DNA of 64,000 bases. Source: Loigolactobacillus coryniformis subsp. coryniformis KCTC 3167 = DSM 20001. Lineage in GTDB: Bacteria; Bacillota; Bacilli; Lactobacillales; Lactobacillaceae. The DNA is taken from contig NZ_CP017713.1 of the NCBI RefSeq assembly GCF_002706425.1, forward strand, positions 2,108,001 through 2,172,000. Reading direction: 5' to 3'. Position 1 is the stretch's first letter, and each line of letters opens with the position of its first letter. A model generated the notes under the pieces. That model searched no databases and had not been told where the DNA came from. It saw only the letters and a list, made by a program, of their open reading frames with translations. The position numbers were made by a program, and so were the translations under genes. This document shows, one piece after another, positions 1 through 8,625 of this stretch.

Positions 1-63
1 TTTACTTTTTTTACCTTGTATTTCTTAGTAAATTCTTTTTTCCGTATGACGGTGTACAAAAAA

Positions 64-97
64 GTCGCTTCTACTCAAATCTAGAAGCGACTTTTTT
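64..97 (-). terminator. Intrinsic terminator of the ABC-FtsX gene
   Basis: A perfect 10-bp stem (64-73 with 82-91) encloses an 8-nt loop and has A/T runs on both sides. It lies 9 bp past the stop of the minus-strand ABC transporter gene. The symmetry means it could act in both directions. Confidence 0.85.
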
Positions 98-105
98 GAT
101 TAACT

Positions 106-2436
106 TTATTCTGAACGCAGCGCGATCGCAGCATCTTTCTTCGAAGCCATACGTGCTGGTAAATGACCACCGATGATCGTCAAAACCGTACTCAATACAA
201 TCAAAATTAAAGCATGAACAGGATTTAGCTGCGCAACGTTAGACAAATCAGTTAGCTTATACAGCAAACTATTGATCGGGAACGTCGCCAGATAGGCGAT
301 CACAACACCCAGGATACCGGAACCGACACCGAGAATACCCGTTTCCGCATCAAATACGCGGGTAATATCTTTTTTCCGTGCGCCAAGTGCTTTTAAGACC
401 CCGATTTCCTTGGTCCGTTCTAACACTGAGGTATACGTTAAAATACCGATCATGATCATACTAGTTACTAACGAGATACCAGCAAAGGCCACTAGAACAT
501 ACGTGATAGCGTCCATTAAACCACCCGTTAAATCAGTCATCGTTCCCGCCAAGTCGGTGTAAATAATCTTGTCAGCTTTATCTTTGCCCTTATTATATTT
601 GTCCAAATAAGTCAAAACATGATCTTTATCCTTAAAATTATTCGGATAAATTAGGATACTGTAAGGAATGCCACTGCCACCCAAAGTAGCCATTAACTGT
701 GATTTAGTCTGTGCCGTTAGCGTCTCGCCAGTCAGCACATTAGTGTTGCTCTGCTTTTGTGCTTGCACGATCGCTGAGTTTTTATTATCTTGAATAATTT
801 GTCGAACTAACTTGTCCGAATACGCGATTCCTGGTGCCAACAGCCCCATATTAGTGCTCTTTTTAGCACGGATCACCCCAACGATCTTCAGCTGGTGTTT
901 GCTATTGTTATAAGCGCTGGTCAAGTTTTGATTAGGAATGAAGTTATCAGACGGTAATTTTTGATAATAATCATCATTGCTGGCAACTTTGATCGTTGTC
1001 CCAATAATTTTACTGAAATCAACTTTTTGACCATTTTTTACGTCAAAGCCTAGATTTTTCAATGCATTGATATTCGTATGGTTTTTACTGTCCACAACGA
1101 CCACAATATCTGTTGCGGTTTTGGGATAAGCGCCTTTAAGTAATTTGTAATTAGATTGCAGGAAATTATTTTTACCGGCCGTCAACGGTTCTGGAAATGA
1201 AGAAACGCCCACGCCTGACGATGAAGATAGACTTTGCTGAATGCTTTGTGTATCGCCGTCTGAGTTAGAGAATTTAACGGCCGTCACTTTACCCTCTACT
1301 TGACGTAACAAATTCATCCCAGTTAATCGAGTATAGCCAATATTATTGCTATACTCAGGATCAATATTTTTAACATAATTCAAAAATTTAGTATTGATCT
1401 TATTGACATGCTGGGCACTTTCACTTTGATCTTTAGCCGCGACTAAATAACCCCTATTTTTAGCCGTTTTATCGGAATCACTCATACTACTTTGTGCTTT
1501 AGATTGATCGGTGGTCACTTGCGAAATTGTAATTGGAAACTTGGACAGTGTTTCCGTTTGCGTATCATTGATTTGCTTTTGGAAACCGTTGGATAAACTT
1601 AAAACGATCGCGACACCAATAATTCCAATACTTGAAGCAAATGCGGTCAGGAACGTCCGCCCTTTTTTCGTCCGAATATTGTTAAATGATAACTTGATGG
1701 CGGTGGCAAAAGTCATTTTAGTTCGCTTTAATGTAAACGCACTGCTAGTTGCACTTTCCTGGTATGGATCAGAATCTTGCTGAATTTTACCATCAGCAAA
1801 TTCAACGATCCGATCAGCGTACTGGTGCGCTAATTCAGGATTATGCGTGACCATTACGACTAAGCGTTCATGCGATAATTCTTGGATCAATTGCATGATT
1901 TGCTCGCTAGTGACCGTATCCAGTGCCCCAGTTGGTTCATCACACAATAGAATATCTGGATCGTTAACGATTGCGCGAGCGATTGCGACACGCTGCATTT
2001 GACCACCAGATAATTGATTAATCGCTTTATTGATGTGTTGGCCCAAGCCAACGCGCTCCAGTGCAGCTACCGCCTTTTGCTTTCGCTCCGCCTTACCAAC
2101 GCCGCTCAGTGTCATCCCCATCTCGACATTATCGATAATGCTTAAATGACCGATCAGATTGTAACTTTGAAAAATAAAACCAACTGTATTATTGCGGTAG
2201 GCATCCCAGTCCGTCTCTTTAAATTTCTTAGTCGAAGTACCGTTAACGATCATATCACCGGAATCATACCGATCAAGACCACCTAAAGCATTCAACATCG
2301 TTGTCTTACCAGAACCGCTAGGCCCCAATATTGCAACAAATTCTTTTGGCCGAAAAGCAATCGAAACGTCATCTAGTGCTTTAGTCAGCGTATCACCGAC
2401 TTGATAATACTTTTTTACGTGCTGTAATTCGAGCAT
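106..2436 (-). CDS. ABC transporter, fused ATPase and FtsX-type permease (MacB-like)
   Basis: A 776-residue fusion of an ABC ATPase (about residues 1-225) and an FtsX/MacB-type permease. The ATPase has Walker A GPSGSGKT, signature LSGGQ and Walker B ILLCDEPTGALD. The permease has one membrane segment near residue 265, a large extracellular region of roughly 350 residues, and three more membrane segments in the last 130 residues. MacB-type proteins do not move substrate through the bilayer; they use ATP to drive extracytoplasmic conformational changes, often for export of peptides or lipid-like compounds. No accessory membrane-fusion protein is adjacent, and the substrate cannot be read from the sequence. 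A MarR gene lies divergently about 400 bp away and is a possible regulator. Confidence 0.9.
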   Translation of the reverse strand: MLELQHVKKYYQVGDTLTKALDDVSIAFRPKEFVAILGPSGSGKTTMLNALGGLDRYDSGDMIVNGTSTKKFKETDWDAYRNNTVGFIFQSYNLIGHLSIIDNVEMGMTLSGVGKAERKQKAVAALERVGLGQHINKAINQLSGGQMQRVAIARAIVNDPDILLCDEPTGALDTVTSEQIMQLIQELSHERLVVMVTHNPELAHQYADRIVEFADGKIQQDSDPYQESATSSAFTLKRTKMTFATAIKLSFNNIRTKKGRTFLTAFASSIGIIGVAIVLSLSNGFQKQINDTQTETLSKFPITISQVTTDQSKAQSSMSDSDKTAKNRGYLVAAKDQSESAQHVNKINTKFLNYVKNIDPEYSNNIGYTRLTGMNLLRQVEGKVTAVKFSNSDGDTQSIQQSLSSSSGVGVSSFPEPLTAGKNNFLQSNYKLLKGAYPKTATDIVVVVDSKNHTNINALKNLGFDVKNGQKVDFSKIIGTTIKVASNDDYYQKLPSDNFIPNQNLTSAYNNSKHQLKIVGVIRAKKSTNMGLLAPGIAYSDKLVRQIIQDNKNSAIVQAQKQSNTNVLTGETLTAQTKSQLMATLGGSGIPYSILIYPNNFKDKDHVLTYLDKYNKGKDKADKIIYTDLAGTMTDLTGGLMDAITYVLVAFAGISLVTSMIMIGILTYTSVLERTKEIGVLKALGARKKDITRVFDAETGILGVGSGILGVVIAYLATFPINSLLYKLTDLSNVAQLNPVHALILIVLSTVLTIIGGHLPARMASKKDAAIALRSE

Positions 2437-2571
2437 GGTATCCCTCTTCTCATCTAAACCACTGTTAAACTGACTTTGATTTTACCAAAACACTTTACAA
2501 TCGTCAAATATTCATTATAATTAATAATTGACGATATGAATAGACAGAAGCAATCTTAAACGCAAAGTAGA

Positions 2572-2625
2572 ACCATGCTTCCTGCGGCAAGATTTTTGCC
2601 ACGAGAATGGCATCATCCGTAACAT
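2572..2625 (+). repeat. Dispersed copy of the 98-bp repeat core
   Basis: This stretch matches the reverse complement of the core of the tandem repeat at 23988-24350. It shares CCATG, TGCGGCA, TTTGCCAC and the exact word TCCGTAACATC, with scattered substitutions. It directly abuts the 111-nt structured element at 2634-2744. It also contains a short imperfect hairpin around TGCGGCA / TTGCCAC. The origin is unknown; it may be a decayed intergenic repeat. Confidence 0.7.
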
Positions 2626-2633
2626 CGAAGAGA

Positions 2634-2744
2634 GTGTGACATAAGGTGCCCAACTTTTGAGCATTAGCCTAGAGCGGCGAATAATTCACTGCGTGAATTA
2701 TTTGACGATCGTAGCTAAGCGGAAAAAGTTGCCTTATGGAACAC
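2634..2744 (+). repeat. 111-nt structured intergenic element, copy 1
   Basis: The segment can fold nearly end to end. Outer arms CATAAGG/CCTTATG and CAACTTTT/AAAAAGTTG are followed by a conserved zone (TTAG/CTAA, CTA/TAG pairing), then a perfect 10-bp inner stem at 2680-2689/2693-2702 with a TGC loop. A second copy of identical length lies at 29071-29181 on the other strand. The blocks TTTTGAGCATTAGCCTAG and CGTAGCTAAGCGGAAAAA are shared exactly, while the outer and inner arms differ in sequence and still pair. That pattern suggests selection on RNA or DNA structure. I do not recognise a named family. Confidence 0.75.
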
Positions 2745-2779
2745 GTTTTAACTATATTATTCGGAAGTGTGAAGAAGGT

Positions 2780-2807
2780 GTTGGACATAAACAACTTATG
2801 TCACAAC
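2780..2807 (+). promoter_or_regulatory. Candidate MarR operator (palindrome)
   Basis: An inverted repeat with arms GACATAA/TTATGTC, extended by GTTG/CAAC with one bulged base, sits 35-62 bp upstream of the MarR start codon. MarR proteins commonly autoregulate through palindromes of this size. TGACATAA also occurs at 2638-2644 in the left arm of the 111-nt element. Assignment to this MarR protein is inference from position. Confidence 0.5.
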
Positions 2808-2841
2808 TCCTAACCTTAATCGTGGAGTAGAGGAGTTAACT

Positions 2842-3285
2842 ATGGCAGATGAACAAAAAAATTTAAACACGTTGTTTGAATTGATCACCATTTTAAATCA
2901 ATTGATTTTTGAACCAAAAATGATCCAGAAAATAAAATTATCTAAAAATGAAATTCTAATTCTAGGTTTGATCAAAGAAGGTAGCCAACCAGCAATGTCA
3001 GAATTGGCCAATAGATTAGGTACCTCTCCTGCTCAGATTACGCGTTCAGTTACCAGTTTAGAAAAAAAATCACTGGTCAAACGGATAATTAATCCAACTA
3101 ATCGACGTATAATCAACGTTAGGTTGACGCCAGCAGGTAATCAATTAATTGGACAGCATGAACAAGCGGTACGTACTAAATTACAAAAACAACTTGCCGC
3201 CGTTTCCGCTGCTGACTACAACGAACTAGATCACGCACTGCAACAAGCTGTGACTATTTTAAAACGAACGACTTTAGGAGGTTAA
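2842..3285 (+). CDS. MarR-family transcriptional regulator
   Basis: A 147-residue protein of normal MarR length. The winged-helix DNA-binding region covers about residues 45-115, with helix-turn-helix around SELANRLGTSPAQITRSV and a wing near NPTNRRIINVRLTP. Flanking helices would form the dimer interface. An ATG start is preceded by GGAGTAGAGGAG. A 40-codon open frame with its own Shine-Dalgarno starts 6 bp after the stop, so the regulator was probably once the first gene of a two-gene operon whose second member has decayed. The ligand is unknown. Confidence 0.9.
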   Translation: MADEQKNLNTLFELITILNQLIFEPKMIQKIKLSKNEILILGLIKEGSQPAMSELANRLGTSPAQITRSVTSLEKKSLVKRIINPTNRRIINVRLTPAGNQLIGQHEQAVRTKLQKQLAAVSAADYNELDHALQQAVTILKRTTLGG

Positions 3286-3291
3286 CCGCTG

Positions 3292-3760
3292 ATGCACAAA
3301 ACGGCTTTAAAACAGCAATTACAGTTAGACTTGGCTTCAGCCGAACAACTTAGCAATAAATGCAATTTGATTTATCAAAGCGAGCAGTCAGCAACTTCGC
3401 TTACCCAAGTTTAAAGACATTGCCTAAAAAGCAACGTGATCAATGGATGCTGTGCTAACCCACCAACCAATATTTTTTAGTCGCACGCATAGTTCAGAAA
3501 AGAATCAAACATTTCTTAGAAACAAATTTCAATGGTACCTATCAATATGTGGATACATTATTGACAGCACCGGCAGCACTGCCATTTGTTTGGTCGTTAA
3601 CTACTAATCAAACAGGGTGACCGTGTTGACAGATTCACGTGGTCATTATCATTATTTATGACCCTAATTTGATCAGAAGAACCAGCGAATCAAGTTTTAT
3701 TGGTGCCAACACGCTGCTAAGCTATTACAAATTATTTTAGTTCACTAAATCATTTTCACA
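3292..3760 (+). pseudogene. Decayed gene downstream of MarR regulator
   Basis: An ATG at 3292 follows a good Shine-Dalgarno (AGGAGG, 3276-3281) and opens a 40-codon frame (3292-3414). The frame is then closed by a stop, and coding-like stretches continue in shifted frames, for example KRIKHFLETNFNGTYQYV around 3500-3560 and SLTTNQTG near 3600, with further stops. No family is recognised. The spacing to marR suggests a former co-transcribed partner. It could be translated as a 40-residue peptide, but no membrane segment or known motif supports function. Confidence 0.5.
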
Positions 3761-3761
3761 T

Positions 3762-3807
3762 AAAAAAGCTGTGCTAAGATTCTTAACAATCCAGCAACAG
3801 CTTTTTT
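3762..3807 (-). terminator. Terminator of the VOC gene
   Basis: An imperfect stem (AAAAAAGCTGT...GCT with AGC...ACAGCTTTTTT) lies just past the stop of the minus-strand VOC gene at 3815. A/T runs on both sides make it potentially bidirectional. Confidence 0.6.
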
Positions 3808-3814
3808 AATACAG

Positions 3815-4213
3815 TTACATCGCCATCCAAGCAGCAGAGAGAATATTGCCGTCGGGATCTTTGATTTCTAACTCATACATTTGATCTTCGGGAATGCCGA
3901 GCTCAACATGATAATATGAACCACCATTGGCTGCTGCTTCAGCTGCGAATTCTTTAACTGCCGCAACACTATCGAAACTAAATGCCGTCATGCTGCCGCT
4001 GATTTTTTGCGTATCGGCCACTATTTGTCCTTGCAGAAATTTATTATAAAAGTCATGCGTTAGTAGCATGATCCAGATCGTATCACTCCACATCATACCT
4101 ACACCGCTTTCATCCGAAAAATCCTTATTCTGCTTAAAACCTAATGCCTCATAAAACTTGATTGAACGCTGCATATCTGTAACTGGTAAGTTCACAAAAA
4201 TCATTTTTGCCAT
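3815..4213 (-). CDS. VOC family protein (glyoxalase/bleomycin-resistance fold)
   Basis: A 132-residue protein with the vicinal-oxygen-chelate fold. The first beta-alpha-beta module begins MIFVNLPVTDMQRSIKFYEALGF, and the second ends YELEIKDPDGNILSAAWM, typical of extradiol dioxygenase/glyoxalase-like proteins. Such single-module proteins work as dimers. Family members range from metalloenzymes to antibiotic-binding proteins, and the substrate cannot be assigned. The gene is monocistronic, with terminator-like structure downstream and a Shine-Dalgarno AGGAGGTGCAC upstream. Confidence 0.85.
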   Translation of the reverse strand: MAKMIFVNLPVTDMQRSIKFYEALGFKQNKDFSDESGVGMMWSDTIWIMLLTHDFYNKFLQGQIVADTQKISGSMTAFSFDSVAAVKEFAAEAAANGGSYYHVELGIPEDQMYELEIKDPDGNILSAAWMAM

Positions 4214-4309
4214 CGTGCACCTCCTGATTTTTTTGAATACATCATCATTATCGCAAGCATGATCATAAATGGCAATCGATATACTTTCTCAGTATACTTG
4301 GGTTAGGGG

Positions 4310-4757
4310 GCTTTCATGCCAGCCACTGCAAATGCGCAAGTGCTCGGTTTTCGTTTACAAAATTAGCAACTAGCGCAACCACAACCAACAAGCGCCCTAG
4401 CGATAATCGTTGGTACCTGTGGCTTACAAACATGCTCCCTGATGCTTGGTCAACAGCTAACTATAATCAGTTGTCCGCCATCAAACGGGCACAACTCACA
4501 CAAGCTTTAGAATCGAACAAGCTACTATTGTAGACTTCGAGTTACCGTGGTGCGCCCGTTATTTTTCCGACTGAACAAGCCAGTATTTTTCTAACCGCCT
4601 TAATTCCAGAAACAGATGAGCAGCCGTGGATCATACTCGCGGCTGATTGCCTACTTTGCCGGAACTCGCCCTTACTTTTGAGCAAGCACTACATTACGTT
4701 AGCACTGCTTACCACCAATTACAGCAACAATTGGGCAAATTAGGATTTGAGCACTAA
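4310..4757 (+). pseudogene. Decayed unidentified gene
   Basis: Coding-like sequence is spread over several frames with stops. Readable pieces include AIKRAQLTQALESNKLL near 4480-4530, then PTEQASIFLTALIPETDEQPW near 4560-4625, and a C-terminal piece LPELALTFEQALHYVS ending at a TAA near 4757. At least two frame changes are needed to join them. I do not recognise the family. The rest of 4214-4929 contains no convincing gene; 4758-4929 is AT-rich and presumably holds the sstT promoter. Confidence 0.45.
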
Positions 4758-4938
4758 TTCAGTTTGCTAGAGCTTTATCAAATAAAGTCAAAAATTATAC
4801 TGAAAGTTCTATTGAATCCCTTGATGGCACGCTTCATCCCCCTTAATAACCTCGTTTTAATATTAAAATCAGTTTATTTTTCTCTCATAATCCTTTATAC
4901 TTTTAAAAATAAGTAAAAAAGATTGTGAGTTGAAAGTT

Positions 4939-6234
4939 ATGTGGGAACGTATTACTAGAATTTCGCTGATCAAGCGGATCTTGATTGGGATCATCATTGG
5001 TGCCATTCTCGGTGTTGCCATACCAAGTTGGACTTGGTTAGAAATTCTGGGTGATCTATTCGTGAATTCATTGAAAGCTATTGCCCCGTTGTTAGTCTTC
5101 ATGTTGATTATGTCATCAATGTCAAAACATGAAAAAGGCGCACAAACGCATATGCGTTCGATCGTTGTTTTGTATTTAATGGCAACTTTTGTCGCTGCTT
5201 TGGTCGCTGTTGGTGCCAGCTACTTATTCCCAGTCGACATTATTTTGCCTAAAGGAACTGCTAGTGCAGCGGCTCAAGCCCCAAAAGGCCTAGCACCCGT
5301 TATCAAAAATTTATTTAATAGTGCCATCGAAAACCCAGTCAAAGCACTGACTGAAGGTAACTACCTCGCTTTATTAGTTTGGGCTAGCCTGATTGGGATT
5401 GGTTTACGTCCGTTTGCCGGTACGACTAAAAAATTAGTCAGCGACTTTTCTAGTGCGATCACCAATGTTGTTCAATTCATTATTCAATTGGCTCCAATTG
5501 GGATCGTTGGTTTAGTTTTCCGCTCAGTTGCCGAAACTGGACTTAGTGGTTTAGCTCGTTATGGCCAACTAATCTTGCTGGTCGTCGGTACAATGGCCTT
5601 TGTTGCTTTGATCGTTTACCCAGCAATGGTGTTATTAATGACCCATCAGAATCCCTATCCACTGACCTTATTTACATTACGAGAAAGTGGAATTCCGGCA
5701 TTCTTCACCCGTAGTTCCGCGGTCAATATTCCAATCAATATGGATCTTAGTCGTCGTCTAGGCTTAAATGAAAAAACTTATGCGATCTCAATTCCGTTAG
5801 GCGCCTCTGCTAATAGTGGTGGTGCAGCAATGACTATTTCAATTATGACACTAGCGACTGCGCATACATTAGGAATCAGCGTTTCTTTCCCGATGGCCTT
5901 CCTGCTATGTTTATTGTCAGCAATTTCCGCCACCGGTGCATCCGGCATTGCTGGCGGTTCACTTCTGCTAATTCCGCTAGCCTGCAGTTTATTCGGCATC
6001 TCGAATGATATCGCGATGCAAGTGGTCGGTGTTGGTTTCATTATCGGTGTCATCCAAGACTCAGTTGAAACTGCCGTTAATGCCGCCAGCGATATTTTAT
6101 TTACCGCTACTGCTGAATTTGCTGACCTACGCCGTGCCGGTACACCCGTTAACATTACCGAGCGCGTGCGCAAAGCAAAACAAATGGAAGCCGGCGACGT
6201 TACAACGATCATTGAAGAACATCATGAACAATAA
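4939..6234 (+). CDS. sstT: Serine/threonine:Na+ symporter SstT
   Basis: A DAACS-family transporter closely resembling SstT, which imports L-serine and L-threonine with sodium. Characteristic stretches are LFVNSLKAIAPLLVFMLIMSS, the serine-rich SSAVNIPINMDLSRRLG and the glycine-rich SGGAAMTISIMTLA re-entrant region. Eight membrane helices plus two hairpins are expected over about 430 residues. The frame is open from a TTG at 4930, but ATG 4939 is preferred: GTGAG at 4925-4929 is then correctly spaced and the product begins MWERI. A strong terminator follows. Confidence 0.92.
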   Translation: MWERITRISLIKRILIGIIIGAILGVAIPSWTWLEILGDLFVNSLKAIAPLLVFMLIMSSMSKHEKGAQTHMRSIVVLYLMATFVAALVAVGASYLFPVDIILPKGTASAAAQAPKGLAPVIKNLFNSAIENPVKALTEGNYLALLVWASLIGIGLRPFAGTTKKLVSDFSSAITNVVQFIIQLAPIGIVGLVFRSVAETGLSGLARYGQLILLVVGTMAFVALIVYPAMVLLMTHQNPYPLTLFTLRESGIPAFFTRSSAVNIPINMDLSRRLGLNEKTYAISIPLGASANSGGAAMTISIMTLATAHTLGISVSFPMAFLLCLLSAISATGASGIAGGSLLLIPLACSLFGISNDIAMQVVGVGFIIGVIQDSVETAVNAASDILFTATAEFADLRRAGTPVNITERVRKAKQMEAGDVTTIIEEHHEQ

Positions 6235-6241
6235 CTTGAGA

Positions 6242-6271
6242 AATACCGCTAACTTATGCGGTATTTTTTTA
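6242..6271 (+). terminator. Terminator of sstT
   Basis: An 8-bp perfect stem AATACCGC/GCGGTATT (6242-6249, 6258-6265) is followed by a T run and begins 7 bp after the sstT stop codon. Confidence 0.9.
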
Positions 6272-6286
6272 TGAAAAGAACTAAAC

Positions 6287-7843
6287 CGTGAAAGTTCAAA
6301 ACCCAGCTAAACCCTGATTGCACTAAGTTATTTTAGCCCAAAATTAAACACAAGCAGCTCCTTGAAGTATACTTGAGTCGTCTAAACCACGATACAAAGG
6401 AGTGCTTGTGCTATGGCTAGTATACCGCAAAATAAAATTGAAAAATCAAGTTTTAAAATAATTACCCAATTTTGTGCCTTGGCGCACCTACCAGCTTTGG
6501 TCCGCTTGCTCAATGATCACCGCCATTCTAACGTTTCACTAACTGCAATCTTGATTTGGTTACTCAAGGTTATTTTCCAGCGGCGGACACTTTACCGAGC
6601 AGAAGCACCAGGCATGTGTACCAAACGCACGGTCTACAATATCTTGAATGACGGTCGGATCAATTGGCAACGGCTTAGTTGTTTATTGGCACAACGGGTG
6701 ATTACTGGCCTAGCACAGTGGCTCGACGCCCGCAAAAGTGGTGCGCTGATCATTGATGACACCCTGATCTCACGACTGAATGCGAAACAAACCGAGCTTT
6801 TAGCCAACACCTTCGATCATGATCGGCAACGCTACTTAAAAGGTTACCGTGGTTTGACCTTGGCTTGGAGTAACGGCCAGCTCGTGTTGCCAGTCACGAC
6901 GGCAGTTTTGTCGTCACAGAAAGCACGTAATCGGGTGGGCACACCAGCTAAAACTTTAGATCAACGCACCTTAGCCGGACAACGGCGGGCCCAAGCGATG
7001 CGGCCAATGCCAGCGGTCGCACTAGAACTGATCAAGCAAGCGCGGGCAAATGGGCTCAAAGCTAAATATGTGCTATTCGATAGTTGGTTTACCTCGCCTA
7101 AAATGTTTGCGGCGTTAAACGACCAAAAGTTGATCGGTATTGGCATGCTTAAACGGACCAAGAAGATCTATTACCGCTATCGTGGCCGCCAATACACCGT
7201 CAAAACGCTCTATCAGTACTTACGTCAGTCGCATCGTCAATCACGAGCCGACTATTTATATAGTTGCGTGGTTCAGGCCGCTACCGCAAAGTTACCGTTA
7301 CGCTTAGTTTTTGTCGCTAAACGCCATTGCGCCAACGACTACCTGGTGTTAGCGACTACAAAAACCAATCTGACCCCGGCAGCGATCATTCAACTTTATA
7401 GTCGCCGTTGGCAGATTGAGAACTATTTTAAGGCCGCCAAACAATATTTACGCCTTGATCAGACTCAGATCCAGGATTATGACGGGCTTTGTGCGCATAT
7501 GGCTGTGACCATGATGACCTATGATCTGTTGGCTTGGCAACAGCGGCGCCAACCAGGCGACCCAACGATTGGCGATATTTTCTATCAATTGGATACCTTA
7601 CTGCCGATCATTGATCTGGCGACTGCAATCGGCCAGTTACTAGGTGAGTTGACTAACCTAAAGGTGACTAAATCACCTGCAAAAATGACTGCGCAGATCA
7701 AGACACTGATTGACCAATTTTTAAATGGCTTATCGATTCAAACTTCGGCGCTGATCACGCTGAGCATGAGCAATAGTTGAAGGTTAATTTTTAGGCTGTA
7801 AAGCTTGGTGGACTAAGGGATTACTCGAATTGGAACTTTCACG
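6287..7843 (+). mobile_element. IS4-family insertion sequence (about 1.56 kb)
   Basis: Terminal inverted repeats CGTGAAAGTTC (6287-6297) and GAACTTTCACG (7833-7843) bracket one transposase gene. I could not find a matching target duplication, so it may be old or have been involved in a deletion. The right flank is the 3' truncated minus-strand frame at 7844-8017, whose continuation is not found beyond the left end, which is consistent with a deletion. Confidence 0.75.
6413..7780 (+). CDS. IS4-family transposase
   Basis: A 455-residue DDE transposase. The first catalytic Asp is in LIIDDT (near residue 117), the second in VLFDSWF, and the Glu is in the IS4 YREK signature YSRRWQIENYFKAAK (Y-2-R-3-E-6-K). 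Start ATG 6413 is preceded by AAAGGAG at 6398-6404. The frame is intact, so the element may be mobile. It is not closely related to the transposase at 8729 beyond the shared family fold. Confidence 0.9.
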   Translation: MASIPQNKIEKSSFKIITQFCALAHLPALVRLLNDHRHSNVSLTAILIWLLKVIFQRRTLYRAEAPGMCTKRTVYNILNDGRINWQRLSCLLAQRVITGLAQWLDARKSGALIIDDTLISRLNAKQTELLANTFDHDRQRYLKGYRGLTLAWSNGQLVLPVTTAVLSSQKARNRVGTPAKTLDQRTLAGQRRAQAMRPMPAVALELIKQARANGLKAKYVLFDSWFTSPKMFAALNDQKLIGIGMLKRTKKIYYRYRGRQYTVKTLYQYLRQSHRQSRADYLYSCVVQAATAKLPLRLVFVAKRHCANDYLVLATTKTNLTPAAIIQLYSRRWQIENYFKAAKQYLRLDQTQIQDYDGLCAHMAVTMMTYDLLAWQQRRQPGDPTIGDIFYQLDTLLPIIDLATAIGQLLGELTNLKVTKSPAKMTAQIKTLIDQFLNGLSIQTSALITLSMSNS

Positions 7844-8194
7844 ACTTAGTGAAAAGAATAAAAAAATAGCGATTAAACTCAGATATAGTTTCTCTGGCAT
7901 TTGTGCCAAAATAGCCCGTGCCTGCCGAAATAAACGCCTTGCTGTTGGCATTATTCCATGATAATCCGTAGCGTCTTTATACTCGGGCCGTAACAAGTAA
8001 GTATATAAAATTGCCAATCAAATATTTCCTGTGTTCGTTAAATAAGGTGTATACACAACTGAACTGATCGCCGCTACCTCCCTTAGGCATCAACAAAACC
8101 GTTATCCAAAGCCTTTTTTTCATAATATAATGCCACATTGTTATATTTGGATAAGCAAATCCATAGCATGTGCTGTCCGCATTAGAAAGCTCTT
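7844..8194 (-). pseudogene. Gene remnant truncated by the IS4 right end
   Basis: A minus-strand frame (8017 down to the IS end at 7843) encodes TARRLFRQARAILAQMPEKL followed by a hydrophobic segment, then runs into IS sequence. It opens at a TTG directly after an in-frame stop, and coding-like sequence continues upstream in another frame (for example GGSGDQFSCVYTLFNEHRKY near 8040-8090). It therefore looks frameshifted as well as truncated. No family is recognised. Confidence 0.45.
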
Positions 8195-8575
8195 TTAAAT
8201 AAATTCTGCATGTTTGATCGCTGCTAAAACTAACCAGATGATCTTTTGCTCGGCTGTTTGAATACCAATCTCGTTATCCGCCATTCCAACCACTGTCCCC
8301 GTCACCGCAACAACTCGTTCACCAACTTCCAATTGATTTAACTGCAGATGGACTAATTGTTGTCGCTGCCAGGCACTAAATAACCGCTGACTGATCAGCG
8401 CCTGTGATTGTATCGGCAATGGTGCTTCAGCAACTTCAGCTGCATGCATTTTCTGTAAAGCACTGGTGTGATCTGACAAATAAAAGCCACCCCACTTCAT
8501 CATGCCCCGATCGTGATAATGATATTTAAAAAAATCAGCTGCCACCTGCTCATTTTTGGCTTTATGTAAAATCAT
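8195..8575 (-). CDS. YolD-like protein of the SOS polymerase operon
   Basis: A 126-residue protein with the YolD-like signature MKWGGFYLSDHTSAL near residues 28-42. YolD-like proteins are found beside UvrX/UmuC-type Y-family polymerases in Bacillota and are thought to act with them; the mechanism is unclear. ATG 8575 is preferred over GTG 8584 because GAGGTG is then well spaced. This was the third gene of the operon starting at 11680, but the IS at 8626-10109 now separates it from the promoter and the polymerase gene, so its expression is probably reduced or driven from the IS. Confidence 0.75.
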   Translation of the reverse strand: MILHKAKNEQVAADFFKYHYHDRGMMKWGGFYLSDHTSALQKMHAAEVAEAPLPIQSQALISQRLFSAWQRQQLVHLQLNQLEVGERVVAVTGTVVGMADNEIGIQTAEQKIIWLVLAAIKHAEFI

Positions 8576-8625
8576 TTTAATCACCTCGCTTGATCAATGT
8601 TTGTTTTTGCGGCCAGCGTTGCGTT

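Noticed and set aside
6241-6298. Target-site duplication for the IS4 element at 6287-7843
   Set aside because: No matching 8-12-bp direct repeats were found next to the inverted ends.
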